Part shown: positions 8,583 through 17,335 of the stretch, piece by piece
Numbering within the stretch: the first letter of the stretch is position 1
Layout: each line of letters begins with the position of its first letter
Source of the DNA: Alteriqipengyuania bathyomarina_B
GTDB taxonomy: Bacteria; Pseudomonadota; Alphaproteobacteria; Sphingomonadales; Sphingomonadaceae
Reading direction: 5' to 3'
Length of the DNA stretch: 64,000 nt
Assembly (NCBI RefSeq): GCF_038594605.1
Contig: NZ_JBCFZM010000004.1
Location: 144,018-208,017, forward strand
Notes under the pieces: generated by a model
What the model was told of the DNA's origin: nothing
The model's input: only the letters and a program-made list of their open reading frames with translations
Databases searched by the model: none
Position numbers and translations under genes: made by a program

Positions 8583-10013
8583 ATGACCGACCTCCCCGAC
8601 CCCACGTCCGACCTCACAGCCCGCCCCTGGTTCTTCTGCGGCATCGGCGGATCGGGAATGCAGCCGCTCGCGGCGATCCTCAAAGGGCGCGGCGCGGAAG
8701 TGGCCGGGTCGGACCGAAGTTTCGACCAGGGCCGCACTCCCGAGAAATTCGCCGCGCTGGAGGCCCAGGGTTTTCAACTCTTCCCGCAGGACGGCAGCGG
8801 GATCACCTCGGAAAGCCAGGTGCTGGTGGCCAGCGCCGCGGTGGAGGACACCGTGCCCGAAGTCGTGCGCGCCAAGGAGCTTGGCCTGCCTCGCCTGACC
8901 CGCGCGGACCTTAACGCCGCTTTGTTCAACGCCGCCGAAACCGGCGTGGCGGTGGCCGGGACCAGCGGCAAATCGACCGTCACCGGAATGCTCGGCTGGA
9001 TTTTGCACCACGCGGGCAAGCAGCCGACGATCATGAACGGCGCGGTGATGAAGAACTTCGTGTCGGATGACCGCCCCTTCGCCAGCGCGGTGGTCGGCGA
9101 TGCGGACCTGTATGTCTCCGAAGTCGACGAGAGCGATGGCTCCATCGCGCAGTACAAGCCTGCGGTCGGCATCCTTCTGAACGTATCGCTCGATCACAAG
9201 AGCATGGACGAGCTGCGTCAGCTGTTCGGAGATTTCCTCGAAGCGTCGGAGCGCGGCGTGGTGAATGCCGACGACGAGGAAGCCTTCCGCCTCGTCGCCC
9301 ACGCCAATGCGCCGCTGACCTTCGGCGTGACCAATGGTTGTGCCGCGCTCGGCATCGTCGAGGGTTCGCTGGCCGAGGGGCCGACGCGGCAGGCGGCGAT
9401 GGTCCACGACAAGCGCGACGATAGCCAGCACGCGCTGACGCTCAATCTGCCGGGGCGGCACAATCTCTCGAACGCGCTCGCCGCGATTGCGGGCGCGAAT
9501 GCGGCGGGCGTGCCGGTGGCAGATGCGGTCGCGGCGCTGGCCGAGTTCAAGGGGCTGGCGCGGCGGTTCGATATCGTCGGCACCTCCCCCTCGGGCGTTA
9601 CGGTGATCGACGATTTCGGCCATAACCCGGAGAAAGCGGCGGCCACGCTGCGCACGCTAAAGTCCCACCCGGGCCGCGTGCTCGCGTTCTTCCAGCCGCA
9701 CGGATACGGCCCGCTCAAACAGATGGGCGCCGAACTGGCCGAGACCTTCGCCCGCGAACTCGGTCCCGAAGACGTCACCCTGCTGTGCGACCCGGTCTAT
9801 TTCGGCGGCACGGTCGACCGCTCCGAAGGTAGCGAGCGGATCGTCGACCTGATCGCCAAGAATGGCGGGAAAGCCATGTGCATCAACACCCGCGAAGGCT
9901 GCGGCGACTGGCTGGTAGCGAACGCGAAACCCGGCGACCGCATCGCCGTGATGGGCGCGCGCGACGATACGCTGAGCGTGTTTGCAAAGGATCTGCTCGA
10001 CCGGCTCGGTTAG
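8583..10013 (+). CDS. Mur ligase family protein, MurC/Mpl type
   Basis: This 476-residue ATP-dependent ligase has the three Mur domains. An N-terminal UDP-binding Rossmann part reads FFCGIGGSGMQPLA; the ATP loop is GTSGKST (126-132), where family members usually have GTHGKTT, with the phosphate-binding Lys retained; and there is a C-terminal domain (DDFGHNPEK). MurC adds L-Ala to UDP-MurNAc, while Mpl adds recycled murein tripeptide. The position beside an LD-carboxypeptidase, away from a division/cell-wall cluster, favours Mpl, but sequence alone does not decide. A GTP/ATP-loop change of His to Ser is notable. Confidence 0.8.
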   Translation: MTDLPDPTSDLTARPWFFCGIGGSGMQPLAAILKGRGAEVAGSDRSFDQGRTPEKFAALEAQGFQLFPQDGSGITSESQVLVASAAVEDTVPEVVRAKELGLPRLTRADLNAALFNAAETGVAVAGTSGKSTVTGMLGWILHHAGKQPTIMNGAVMKNFVSDDRPFASAVVGDADLYVSEVDESDGSIAQYKPAVGILLNVSLDHKSMDELRQLFGDFLEASERGVVNADDEEAFRLVAHANAPLTFGVTNGCAALGIVEGSLAEGPTRQAAMVHDKRDDSQHALTLNLPGRHNLSNALAAIAGANAAGVPVADAVAALAEFKGLARRFDIVGTSPSGVTVIDDFGHNPEKAAATLRTLKSHPGRVLAFFQPHGYGPLKQMGAELAETFARELGPEDVTLLCDPVYFGGTVDRSEGSERIVDLIAKNGGKAMCINTREGCGDWLVANAKPGDRIAVMGARDDTLSVFAKDLLDRLG

Positions 10014-10106
10014 CTGCGCAAACCTGACAGCATTTGTCATCGCAGCCCTCATCGACAGGGTGCTGCGGGGCGCATTAGGCTCCCCGCAATTGGGGGGATG
10101 CAAACG

Positions 10107-10835
10107 ATGAGACATGCGATAACGCTGGCTGCGACGGGGGTACTGTTGCTCGCCACGACCGCCTGCAATGCCGAGGAGCCGCTGGAGAACTGGCAAAAGA
10201 CCCAGCATTTCGAACGCGCGGTGTCCGATTCTTCGCTGGCCCGCATGCTCGAACAACTCTCTCAGCAGACCATCACCGATATGGTCATTTCGCCCGATGG
10301 CCAAGGCTTTACCGAAGAAGCTGCCCACGCAAACTTCACTGCCGAAGAGTCGAATGCGCTGATCCGCTCCGCATTCACGCCCTATTCGCTGGAGATCAGC
10401 GAGTACGCGCATCGCACAATTGCAGCGGCACTCTCCCAGCAGGATATCGACGCGCTGTTTGCTGCGGGCACCGACCCCGACGCCATCAAATCGGTGATGT
10501 GCGCCTATGGCAGGCCGCCGATCGACGGTGTGGTCGACTGGGATGCCTGCACCGCAGAGGGCTTCGTCGACCTGCCCGAGCGTTTCAAGCAAGCCCACGC
10601 GCACTACACGACGGCCTACCAGGCGGTCATCGATAGCCCGCGCACGCAGACCTATTATGGCGGGCTGAGCTGCCGGGTGCTCGACAAGGTGCAGGCACGG
10701 CTGAGCGACGATACTTTCATGGTGGATTTTGGCGGGACGACGCTGGGGATGAGTGGCCAGCAGCACTACGACTGCCCGACCTACAAGGCCCAGCTCGACG
10801 TGCTCGACCGGGCGGCTGCGGCGCAGGATGGCTAG
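10107..10835 (+). CDS. Hypothetical lipoprotein
   Basis: The precursor has 242 residues and a lipoprotein signal peptide (MRHAITLAATGVLLLATTAC, Cys at 20). The mature part is mostly helical and acidic, with four further Cys residues (CAYG, CTAEG, CRVLD, CPTYK) that could form disulfides in the periplasm. I do not recognise a family. The ATG at 10107 is preferred over the ATG at 10098 because GGGGGG sits eight bases upstream of it. It follows the Mur ligase gene by about 90 bases on the same strand. Confidence 0.7.
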   Translation: MRHAITLAATGVLLLATTACNAEEPLENWQKTQHFERAVSDSSLARMLEQLSQQTITDMVISPDGQGFTEEAAHANFTAEESNALIRSAFTPYSLEISEYAHRTIAAALSQQDIDALFAAGTDPDAIKSVMCAYGRPPIDGVVDWDACTAEGFVDLPERFKQAHAHYTTAYQAVIDSPRTQTYYGGLSCRVLDKVQARLSDDTFMVDFGGTTLGMSGQQHYDCPTYKAQLDVLDRAAAAQDG

Positions 10836-10920
10836 CGGGAACAGGCAGCCAGCTTGCCTTCATGAGCACTCGCGCCGATACCTGAAGCAGGTTTGCGAGA
10901 TATGAGCAGGAGCGGCTGGG

Positions 10921-11199
10921 GTGAGCGTTTACGAAAATGCCGAGAGACACGCGAAACGCATCATTCTCGCTTTCGTTTGCTTTATTCCTTGGATGCTCAT
11001 CACGACCCGGTTCCTTCCTTTCGAATGGGCTGGGGGATTGTTCGCGCTCGTATGGATCGGTCTAGGTCTTTGGACCTACAGCTACGTATGCCCGAACTGC
11101 GGCTACAGCGTTTTCAGGGCGTACGGGTTCTTCTGGCCGTGGCCGCGCTCAGAGTGTTGGAAGTGTCGACGCGATCTCACCGACGAGCAGCTTACATGA
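10921..11199 (+). CDS. Small membrane protein with C-terminal zinc ribbon (first of a pair)
   Basis: The protein has 92 residues. The order is a basic N-terminus (ENAERHAKR), two hydrophobic segments (IILAFVCFIPWMLI, GLFALVWIGLGLWTY), then CPNCG and CWKC, a four-Cys zinc-ribbon pattern, with PWP between. The GTG start at 10921 has AGGAG nine bases upstream. Its stop overlaps the start of the next gene by four bases, so the two are probably translationally coupled. The neighbour has the same architecture, so this looks like an ancient tandem duplication. Function unknown. Confidence 0.7.
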   Translation: MSVYENAERHAKRIILAFVCFIPWMLITTRFLPFEWAGGLFALVWIGLGLWTYSYVCPNCGYSVFRAYGFFWPWPRSECWKCRRDLTDEQLT

Positions 11200-11483
11200 C
11201 CGCCTACCGAGCCGCCCGCCGCCACGCGCTCAAGATGCTCGTCGGAGTTGCTATCGGCGTGGTGTTCATCATTGCGGTCGATGCATGGATCGGCCATTCG
11301 AGCATTGCCTTCGCGATCGTCATCTTCGGCCTGTTCATGGCCAATATCGGCATCCTCGGCTTCAACTGCCCGAACTGCCGCAGCAACCTGTTCTTTCGCG
11401 GTGCCATTATGCTGCCGTGGCCCAACAAGACGTGCAGCCGCTGCGGGACCGATCTGACGAAGGTGGCCGGGCCGGACGCCTAG
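11196..11483 (+). CDS. Small membrane protein with C-terminal zinc ribbon (second of a pair)
   Basis: The protein has 95 residues: a basic start (MTAYRAARRHALK), two hydrophobic segments (MLVGVAIGVVFIIAV, IAFAIVIFGLFMANIGIL), then CPNC, PWP and CSRCGTDLT. The Cys pairs and the PWP between them line up with the preceding protein. The ATG at 11196 sits in an ATGA overlap with the previous stop, which fixes the start; the same frame is open further upstream but only as overlap with gene one. Its stop overlaps that of the convergent DUF808 gene by three bases. Confidence 0.7.
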   Translation: MTAYRAARRHALKMLVGVAIGVVFIIAVDAWIGHSSIAFAIVIFGLFMANIGILGFNCPNCRSNLFFRGAIMLPWPNKTCSRCGTDLTKVAGPDA

Positions 11484-12442
11484 TGCGCGCCCTCACCACC
11501 TTCTTCGTCGTGCCCCATGCCGAAGACCTTGTGCAGCACGAGGAAGATCACCGCGCCCAGCACCAGCCCGAGTAGCGCGGAGGCCGCTGCGTAGGTCACC
11601 CAGCCAAGAATGCCGCCGAGCGCGCCGGTCGTGCTTTCCACGGCATTCTCCAGCCCGTGCGACGCATCATAGAGCGTGTGGAAGCCCAGCTCGTGCGTGC
11701 CGTGCAGGATGATCCCGCCACCGACCCACAGCATCGCCGCCGTTCCCACGACCGACAGGATGGTGAGGATATGTGGCATCGCGTTGAGCATCAGCTTGCC
11801 GACCTTTTTCGCAAAATCGCCGGGCTTTTCCATCAGGTGCAGGCCGATATCGTCCAGCTTCACGATCAGCGCCACCGCGCCGTAAATACCGACCGTCACC
11901 GCCAGGCCGACCAGCGCCAGCACGAATGTCCGGGTCACGAGAGTCTCCGCCGCCACCTCGTTCAGCGTGATGGCCATGATCTCCGCCGAAAGGATCAGAT
12001 CGGTGCGGATAGCGCCATCGACCCGCTTCTTCTCGAATGCCTTCTCGTCCTTGATCGGCTCCTCGATCGTCTCGCCGTGCTTCGCGCCGGTCAGCTTCTC
12101 GATGATCTTTTCCGCGCCTTCGTAGGAAAGGTAGCAGCCGCCCAGCATCAGGATGAAGACGATCGCCTGAGGCAGGAACTCGCTCAGCAGCAAGGCCCCG
12201 GGCAACAGGATCAGCAGCTTGTTCTTGATGCTGCCAAGCGCAATCTTCCAGATGATCGGCAGCTCGCGCGCCGGGGAGAAACCGGTGACGTAGCTGGGCG
12301 TGACGGCCGCATCGTCGATCACCACGCCTGCGGTCTTGGTGCCCGCCCGGCCAGCAGCCGCCGCCACATCGTCGACCGAAGCCGCCGCTGCGCGCGCGAT
12401 AATCGATACGTCGTCCAATAGAGCGGCGAGGCCACCGGGCAT
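11480..12442 (-). CDS. DUF808 (YedI-like) inner-membrane protein
   Basis: This 320-residue protein has the DUF808/YedI signature: MPGGLAALLDDVSIIA at the N-terminus, AGVVIDDAAVTPSYV, then several hydrophobic segments (LLILLPGALLLSEF, AIVFILMLGGCYLSYEG, FVLALVGLAVTVGIYGAVALIV and others). The family has no established function. The C-terminus is His/Glu/Gly-rich (GMGHDEEGGEGAH). AAAAGGA precedes the ATG. It is convergent with the zinc-ribbon pair. Confidence 0.9.
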   Translation of the reverse strand: MPGGLAALLDDVSIIARAAAASVDDVAAAAGRAGTKTAGVVIDDAAVTPSYVTGFSPARELPIIWKIALGSIKNKLLILLPGALLLSEFLPQAIVFILMLGGCYLSYEGAEKIIEKLTGAKHGETIEEPIKDEKAFEKKRVDGAIRTDLILSAEIMAITLNEVAAETLVTRTFVLALVGLAVTVGIYGAVALIVKLDDIGLHLMEKPGDFAKKVGKLMLNAMPHILTILSVVGTAAMLWVGGGIILHGTHELGFHTLYDASHGLENAVESTTGALGGILGWVTYAAASALLGLVLGAVIFLVLHKVFGMGHDEEGGEGAH

Positions 12443-12667
12443 TGCAATTCCTTTTCACTTTGTGCGTATGCCACGCCAACGCGGCAGAACCGTCTTTGGC
12501 ACCGCATTGCTCGCAAGCGAAGCCTTGCATTACCCGCCAATCCCGCTATGTGGCCCGCTTCCCTGCTGTCGGCGACGGCTGGCAGTGGGGAAACCAAGAA
12601 AGCCGGAGGGGCCCCGCGATCCGCGTGGGATAAGCCAGCGATCGGCAGCAACGTGAAAGGACAAGGG

Positions 12668-13039
12668 ATGGCTCTTTACGAGCACATTTTCCTTGCGCGC
12701 CAGGATTTGAGCCAGTCGCAAGTCGACGCTCTGGCCGCGCAAGCCACCGAGATCATCGAGAAGAACGAAGGCAAGGTCACCAAGACGGAGACCTGGGGCC
12801 TCAAGAATCTCGCCTACAAGATCGACCGCAACCGCAAGGCGCACTTCGTGCTGCTGAACATCGAAGGCCCCGGCAGCATGGTTGCCGAGCTGGAGCGGCA
12901 GACCCGCATCAACGAAGACGTCATTCGGTACATGACGATCCGCGTCGACGAGCTGGAAGAAGGCCCGTCCGCGATGATGCGCAAGAACGAACGCGACAAC
13001 AAAAAGCGCCGCGAGCGCTCCGATCGGGGAGACGACTAA
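12668..13039 (+). CDS. rpsF: 30S ribosomal protein S6
   Basis: This 123-residue protein binds S18 and the central domain of 16S rRNA. It begins MALYEHIFLARQDLS and carries the usual GLKNLAYKIDRNRKAHF stretch. The start at 12668 is chosen over an upstream frame extension because AAAGGA precedes it and the family begins here. The C-terminus is charged and ends in two Asp residues (RGDD), not in the Glu that RimK extends in E. coli S6; rimK lies about 4 kb away. The stop overlaps rpsR by one base. Confidence 0.97.
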   Translation: MALYEHIFLARQDLSQSQVDALAAQATEIIEKNEGKVTKTETWGLKNLAYKIDRNRKAHFVLLNIEGPGSMVAELERQTRINEDVIRYMTIRVDELEEGPSAMMRKNERDNKKRRERSDRGDD

Positions 13040-13263
13040 TGGCCCGCCCGTTTTTCCGCCGCCGCAAGACCTGCCCGTTTTCGGGCAAGAATGCTCCGGT
13101 CATCGACTACAAGGATGTGCGTCTGCTGCAGGGCTTCATGTCCGAACGTGGCAAGATCGTGCCCAGCCGCATCACCGCCGTCAGCGCGAAGAAGCAGCGT
13201 GAACTCGCCAAGGCGATCAAGCGCGCGCGCCACATCGGCCTTCTTCCCTACGTCGTGAAGTAA
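13039..13263 (+). CDS. rpsR: 30S ribosomal protein S18
   Basis: This 74-residue protein partners S6 on the 30S platform. It has the conserved MARPFFRRRKTCPFSG opening, the basic KIVPSRITAVSAKKQRELAKA segment in the middle, and the RARHIGLLPYV end. The start ATG shares a base with the rpsF stop (TAATG), consistent with coupled translation in the rpsF-rpsR-rplI operon. Confidence 0.97.
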   Translation: MARPFFRRRKTCPFSGKNAPVIDYKDVRLLQGFMSERGKIVPSRITAVSAKKQRELAKAIKRARHIGLLPYVVK

Positions 13264-13278
13264 GAGGAGCGAGACACC

Positions 13279-13968
13279 ATGGATATTATCCTCCTCGAAC
13301 GTATCGGCAATCTGGGCAGCATCGGCGACGTTGTGACCGTGAAAGACGGTTACGCACGCAACTTCCTGCTGCCGCAGAAGAAGGCGCTGCGCGCCAACTC
13401 TGCCAACAAGAAGGTCTTCGAAGCCAACCGCGAACGCCTCGAAAAGGAAAACGCGGAACGTCGTGGCGAAGCCGAGAAGGCTGGCGAGAAGATCGCAGGG
13501 GCAGAGATCGTCCTGATCCGCGCCTCGTCGAACGCCGGCCAGCTGTACGGTTCGGTCAACGTGCGTGACATCGTGGCGGGCCTCGAAGCCCAGGGTCACG
13601 AAGTCGACAAGAAGCAGGTCATCATGGGCAGCCCGATCAAGGTGATCGGCATGCACGATGTGACCGTGGCACTGCACCCCGAGGTGCACGTGACGGTCAA
13701 GGCCAACGTCGCGCGTTCGGACGATGAAGCCGAACTGCAGAGCCAGGGCGTCGACGTCCTCGCCCAGATGTTCGAAGACGACCAGAAGCAGATCGAAGAA
13801 GCGGCTGCCGAGAACCAGATCGACCCCACGCTCGAACCCGGTGAAATCCCTGCCGAGCTGATGGAAGATGGTGTGTCGACCCCGGAAGACCAGACGACCA
13901 CCGAGTCGCTGATCGAAGCGACCGAGCCGGAAACGAGCTCGGACGAGGTCGAACCCAAGAGCGAATAA
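13279..13968 (+). CDS. rplI: 50S ribosomal protein L9 with long acidic tail
   Basis: This 229-residue protein has the two-domain L9 core: MDIILLERIGNLGSIGDVV, the GYARNFLLPQKKA signature, the long connecting helix and the C-terminal RNA-binding domain. Beyond about residue 155 it carries an acidic tail of some 75 residues rich in Glu, Asp, Ser and Thr, much longer than in the roughly 150-residue E. coli protein; such tails are common in alphaproteobacteria. GAGGAG precedes the ATG. It is the last gene of its operon, with a terminator right after it. Confidence 0.96.
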   Translation: MDIILLERIGNLGSIGDVVTVKDGYARNFLLPQKKALRANSANKKVFEANRERLEKENAERRGEAEKAGEKIAGAEIVLIRASSNAGQLYGSVNVRDIVAGLEAQGHEVDKKQVIMGSPIKVIGMHDVTVALHPEVHVTVKANVARSDDEAELQSQGVDVLAQMFEDDQKQIEEAAAENQIDPTLEPGEIPAELMEDGVSTPEDQTTTESLIEATEPETSSDEVEPKSE

Positions 13969-13993
13969 GCCTCTAACAGCTTATACCGGAACA

Positions 13994-14033
13994 AAGGGCC
14001 GCTGCCGTCACCCGACGCGCAGCGGCCCTTTTT
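13994..14033 (+). terminator. Rho-independent terminator after rplI
   Basis: An 11-bp perfect stem, AAGGGCCGCTG with CAGCGGCCCTT, closes a loop of about 15 bases and runs into a T tract. It follows the rplI stop by about 25 bases and should end the rpsF-rpsR-rplI transcript. Confidence 0.92.
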
Positions 14034-14107
14034 CGTTCGGCCGCTGAATGCCCTTCAGCGCGATCGCCACTTGGCGGTATCATGCGACGCCGCTAGGACG
14101 CGCGGCC

Positions 14108-15544
14108 ATGCTGACCATCGACCAAGCCCTCGACGCGCTCGAAGCGCAATACGACACCGCCATCACCGCGCTGCGCGATGATATCGTGGCCTTCGCCAAG
14201 ACCGGCGCCCTGCCCACCGCCAGCGCACGCGAGGGCCGCTACACCTATCCGCGCCTGTTGCTGCATTACGACGGCAGCGAGCCGCAGGACGCGCGCAGCC
14301 GCGCCTTCGGCCGCCTCGCCCGCGCTGGCACCTATGCCACCACCGTGACGCGCCCCGCGCTATTCCGCGATTACCTGCGCGCGCAGCTGGAGCTGATCGA
14401 GAGCGATTATGCGATCCACCTCGACGTGCAGCCGTCGGACCAGGAAATCCCCTTCCCCTACGTGCTGGACGGGGAGGCGACGGCCAAGCTCTCGGGCACG
14501 AGCCCGCAGGAAATCGCGCGTCATTTCCCCCATACCGATCTTGCCGATATCGGGGACGAACTGGCGGACGGGATCGAACTGGAGGACGAGGATGCAATGA
14601 TCCCGCTCTCGCTGTTCGACGGTCTGCGCACCGACTTCAGTCTCGCGCGGCTGGCGCATTATACCGGCACCGACCCGGAGCATTTCCAGCGCTTCGTCCT
14701 GTTCACCAACTACCACCGCTATGTCGACGAATTCGTGGACTGGGCGGGCCAGCGGCTGGGTGAGGACGAGTGCAGCGCGCTTGCAGGGCCGGGCGGGCTC
14801 TTCCTGACCGAGCCGACGGAGAATGCGAAGGATCAGCTCTCCGACGCGTCGTGGCGACGGCATCAGATGCCCGCATACCACCTGATCGGGAAGGACGGCG
14901 GCGGGATAACCCTGGTCAATATCGGCGTCGGGCCGAGCAATGCGAAAACGATCTGCGATCACCTTGCGGTGCTGCGGCCCGAGGCGTGGCTGATGATCGG
15001 CCATTGCGGCGGCCTGCGCGCCAGCCAGAAGATCGGCGACTACGTGCTCGCCCATGCCTACCTGCGCGACGACCACGTGCTCGACCCGGTGCTGCCGCCC
15101 GAGATCCCTCTGCCTGCGATTGCCGAAGTGCAGCAGGCGCTCGCCGCCGCTGCCGAGGAAGTCTCGGGCAGGCATGGCAGCGATCTCAAGCAGCGGCTGC
15201 GCACCGGCACGGTGGTGACGACCGACGACCGCAACTGGGAATTGCGCTATGCCCTGTCGGCCAAGCGCTTCTCGCTCAGCCGCGCGGTCGGGATCGACAT
15301 GGAGAGCGCGACCATCGCCGCCCAGGGCTACCGCTTCCGGGTGCCTTATGGCACGCTGCTATGCGTCAGCGACAAGCCGCTGCATGGCGAGATCAAGCTG
15401 CCCAAGCAGGCGAACACGTTCTACGAAGAGGCGATCGCCGCGCACCTGCAGATCGGCATCGCCGCCTGCCGCCACCTGCGGAAGGAAGGCCAGCGCCTGC
15501 ATTCACGCAAGCTGCGCGCGTTCAACGAACCTGCCTTCAGGTAG
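14108..15544 (+). CDS. amn: AMP nucleosidase
   Basis: This 478-residue enzyme splits AMP into adenine and ribose 5-phosphate. It has the N-terminal AMP nucleosidase domain (MLTIDQALDALEAQYD ... RYTYPRLLLHY) and the C-terminal purine phosphorylase-like domain (NIGVGPSNAKTICDHLAVL, IGHCGGLR, GIDMESATIAAQG, CVSDKPLHGEIK). The length matches the E. coli enzyme. The ATG at 14108 is chosen where family similarity begins; the frame is open 20 codons further up. It stands alone after the rplI terminator and is followed on the same strand by a small membrane protein. Confidence 0.94.
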   Translation: MLTIDQALDALEAQYDTAITALRDDIVAFAKTGALPTASAREGRYTYPRLLLHYDGSEPQDARSRAFGRLARAGTYATTVTRPALFRDYLRAQLELIESDYAIHLDVQPSDQEIPFPYVLDGEATAKLSGTSPQEIARHFPHTDLADIGDELADGIELEDEDAMIPLSLFDGLRTDFSLARLAHYTGTDPEHFQRFVLFTNYHRYVDEFVDWAGQRLGEDECSALAGPGGLFLTEPTENAKDQLSDASWRRHQMPAYHLIGKDGGGITLVNIGVGPSNAKTICDHLAVLRPEAWLMIGHCGGLRASQKIGDYVLAHAYLRDDHVLDPVLPPEIPLPAIAEVQQALAAAAEEVSGRHGSDLKQRLRTGTVVTTDDRNWELRYALSAKRFSLSRAVGIDMESATIAAQGYRFRVPYGTLLCVSDKPLHGEIKLPKQANTFYEEAIAAHLQIGIAACRHLRKEGQRLHSRKLRAFNEPAFR

Positions 15545-15566
15545 GTCGCGCCTGACGGAAAAGACG

Positions 15567-15983
15567 ATGGTCCAGCTCGATCCCGCCTACCAGCTCGCGC
15601 TCGCCGACATGATGATCGGCGTGTGTTCGTTCCTCGGCGGATTTTCGGCGACCATTTTCGTCACGCTGCTGACGCTGGCCAAGCCGGGCATCTTTGCGCG
15701 GATCGCCATCGGCGCCTCGGCCTTCGCGGCGGTGGCGTTCATCATCTGCCTGACCTCCGCCGTCTCGATCAGCTTCGCGCTGCATCCGAACGCGCCGACG
15801 ACGATCAGGGAAACCCCGCTGGCGAGCCTCCAGGTGACCATTGCGATCAGCTTCATGTTCGGCATCGCCGCGATGCTGGGCTCGATCGGAGTGGCAGGCT
15901 GGATCCGCTCGCGCGCGCTCGGCATCTTCACCAGCGTGATCGCAGGCATCGGGCTGCTGATGGCCTTCGCGCAGCTGACCTGA
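15567..15983 (+). CDS. Hypothetical four-helix membrane protein
   Basis: The protein has 138 residues with four clear hydrophobic segments (MMIGVCSFLGGFSATIFV, IAIGASAFAAVAFIICL, VTIAISFMFGIAAMLG, IFTSVIAGIGLLMAF). I recognise no family. The ATG at 15567 begins 22 bases after the amn stop; the same frame is open upstream only through the amn coding region. It ends nine bases before the likely end of the convergent DUF1028 gene. Confidence 0.65.
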   Translation: MVQLDPAYQLALADMMIGVCSFLGGFSATIFVTLLTLAKPGIFARIAIGASAFAAVAFIICLTSAVSISFALHPNAPTTIRETPLASLQVTIAISFMFGIAAMLGSIGVAGWIRSRALGIFTSVIAGIGLLMAFAQLT

Positions 15984-15992
15984 GCCGTCCTG

Positions 15993-16788
15993 TCAGCGTA
16001 GTTCCAAGCTTTCCTGGTAGCGCCTGCGGAGCTCGACCACCGGGTTCTCGTCGCTCCCGGTTTGTACCGACAATGAGCTTGAGGCTCAGCTCACGCAACG
16101 TGTCGGACGGTACACCCACGCCAAGATACGCCGACTGCGCCGTCTTTTCCGGCCCGCATCGTCGATCGCCGCCCGCGTGGGCACCTGCTTCGAGCGCGCG
16201 CATAAGCCGTTCGGCCAAGGGCAAGCCCCCCGCTTCGGCGTGCAGATAGGCATCGTAGCTGGCCTGCACGACCCGATCATTGGCGAGAATGTTGCCCTGC
16301 ACGGCAAACCGCCGACCTACGATCTGCCCGCGTGACGCGTGGGTTTCGCTGCCGGTGAAAGCAGCCGCACCGGGCACCTCTCCCTCATCGCGCAACACGG
16401 CGAGCCCGTATTGCTGGTCTTGCGCCATGGTGTCGAACGCGGGATCGGTGATGGTCGCGAGGATCGCGGATATGGGCCGGTCGAGGGCCATCATATCGGC
16501 CGCTTTTTCCTTCGCCTCCATGTTGCTTCTCGCCTGCGCGACAACGGCCCCGTGCCCTGGCACCAACCGCGCTACACCCGCGACGAAGGCCGTGCATGAT
16601 GCACCGGCGCTGCCCACTTCCTGGGTTTCCGGATCGACCGCAACGATCGTCCAGGTCGCGCTGACGGGAGATGCCAGCACAAGCGCCGAACCCGCTGCGA
16701 TCCATCGGGCACAGAAGACTCTCACTGCCCGACCGGGGCCCCGGTCGTCACGCGCGCCGGGATAGAATGGCCAACCCGCCCGCATCAT
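15993..16788 (-). pseudogene. DUF1028 protein with a probable +1 frameshift near its end
   Basis: The reading frame encodes a signal peptide (ALVLASPVSA) and a DUF1028 domain (TIVAVDPETQEVGSAGASC, ASRGQIVGRRFAVQGN, AYLGVGVPSD), an exported Ntn-hydrolase-like family of unknown role. Near 16060-16075 the frame leaves the expected sequence. One base over, the natural family ending ENPVVELRRRYQESLELR is encoded and stops at 15993, just clear of the convergent gene. In the unshifted frame the protein runs on to 15928 with unrelated residues, overlapping that gene. The extra base may be a real mutation or a sequence error. A GTG at 16725 directly before the signal peptide is a likelier start than the ATG at 16788. 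Confidence 0.7.
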
Positions 16789-16814
16789 CCAACGCGTCGC
16801 TGTCGACGCACGCC

Positions 16815-17309
16815 CTATTCCCCGCGTTGCTGTGCAAAGGCGATGTCGGCCACGCTATCGACCGTATCGACATACATCCGGACGGCGGTGGAGAAGGTGC
16901 CCACCGGGACACCTTCGCGTCCGGTGACCACGTCCCACGAGATAAACGGATCGCCCTCGTCGTCGAGCCAGATCGCCGCGAAGCGCAGATTCTTGCTCAC
17001 CTCGATCGCGGATGCCGCATCCCATTGCGTCTCCCGGTCGAATCCGGTCGCGAACATGAGCGAGGTGCACTCGACATGTTCGGCATTGCAGCCATAGAAA
17101 TGGATGTAGGAGGGCATCTGCGCGAACTCGGTGCTGATCATGGGATCGCCGGAACCGTCCGTATCCAGTTCGGCCTTGTAACCGCCCATCTTCAGCGCCG
17201 CGACGATCGATGCCGGATCGTGGGCGCCGACCATCGATGGCGGCGTCTGCGCCATCGCCGGGGAAGCCAAGCCAACCAACAGCAGGCCTGTGGGTGCCGA
17301 TTTACGCAT
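16815..17309 (-). CDS. Exported YbjN-domain protein
   Basis: The 164-residue precursor has a signal peptide (MRKSAPTGLLLVGLASPAMA). The mature part resembles the YbjN/type III chaperone-like fold: helix (ASIVAALKMGGYKAELD), strand with GDPMISTEF, two Cys (YGCNAEHVEC), then ISWDVVTGREGVPVGTFSTAV. The ATG at 17309 has AAGGGGG eight bases upstream, which decides the start over an open upstream extension. It sits 26 bases after rimK on the same strand, so it is likely part of that transcript. Role unknown. Confidence 0.75.
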   Translation of the reverse strand: MRKSAPTGLLLVGLASPAMAQTPPSMVGAHDPASIVAALKMGGYKAELDTDGSGDPMISTEFAQMPSYIHFYGCNAEHVECTSLMFATGFDRETQWDAASAIEVSKNLRFAAIWLDDEGDPFISWDVVTGREGVPVGTFSTAVRMYVDTVDSVADIAFAQQRGE

Positions 17310-17335
17310 TGGATTCCCCCTTGCAGCTGCGGCGT

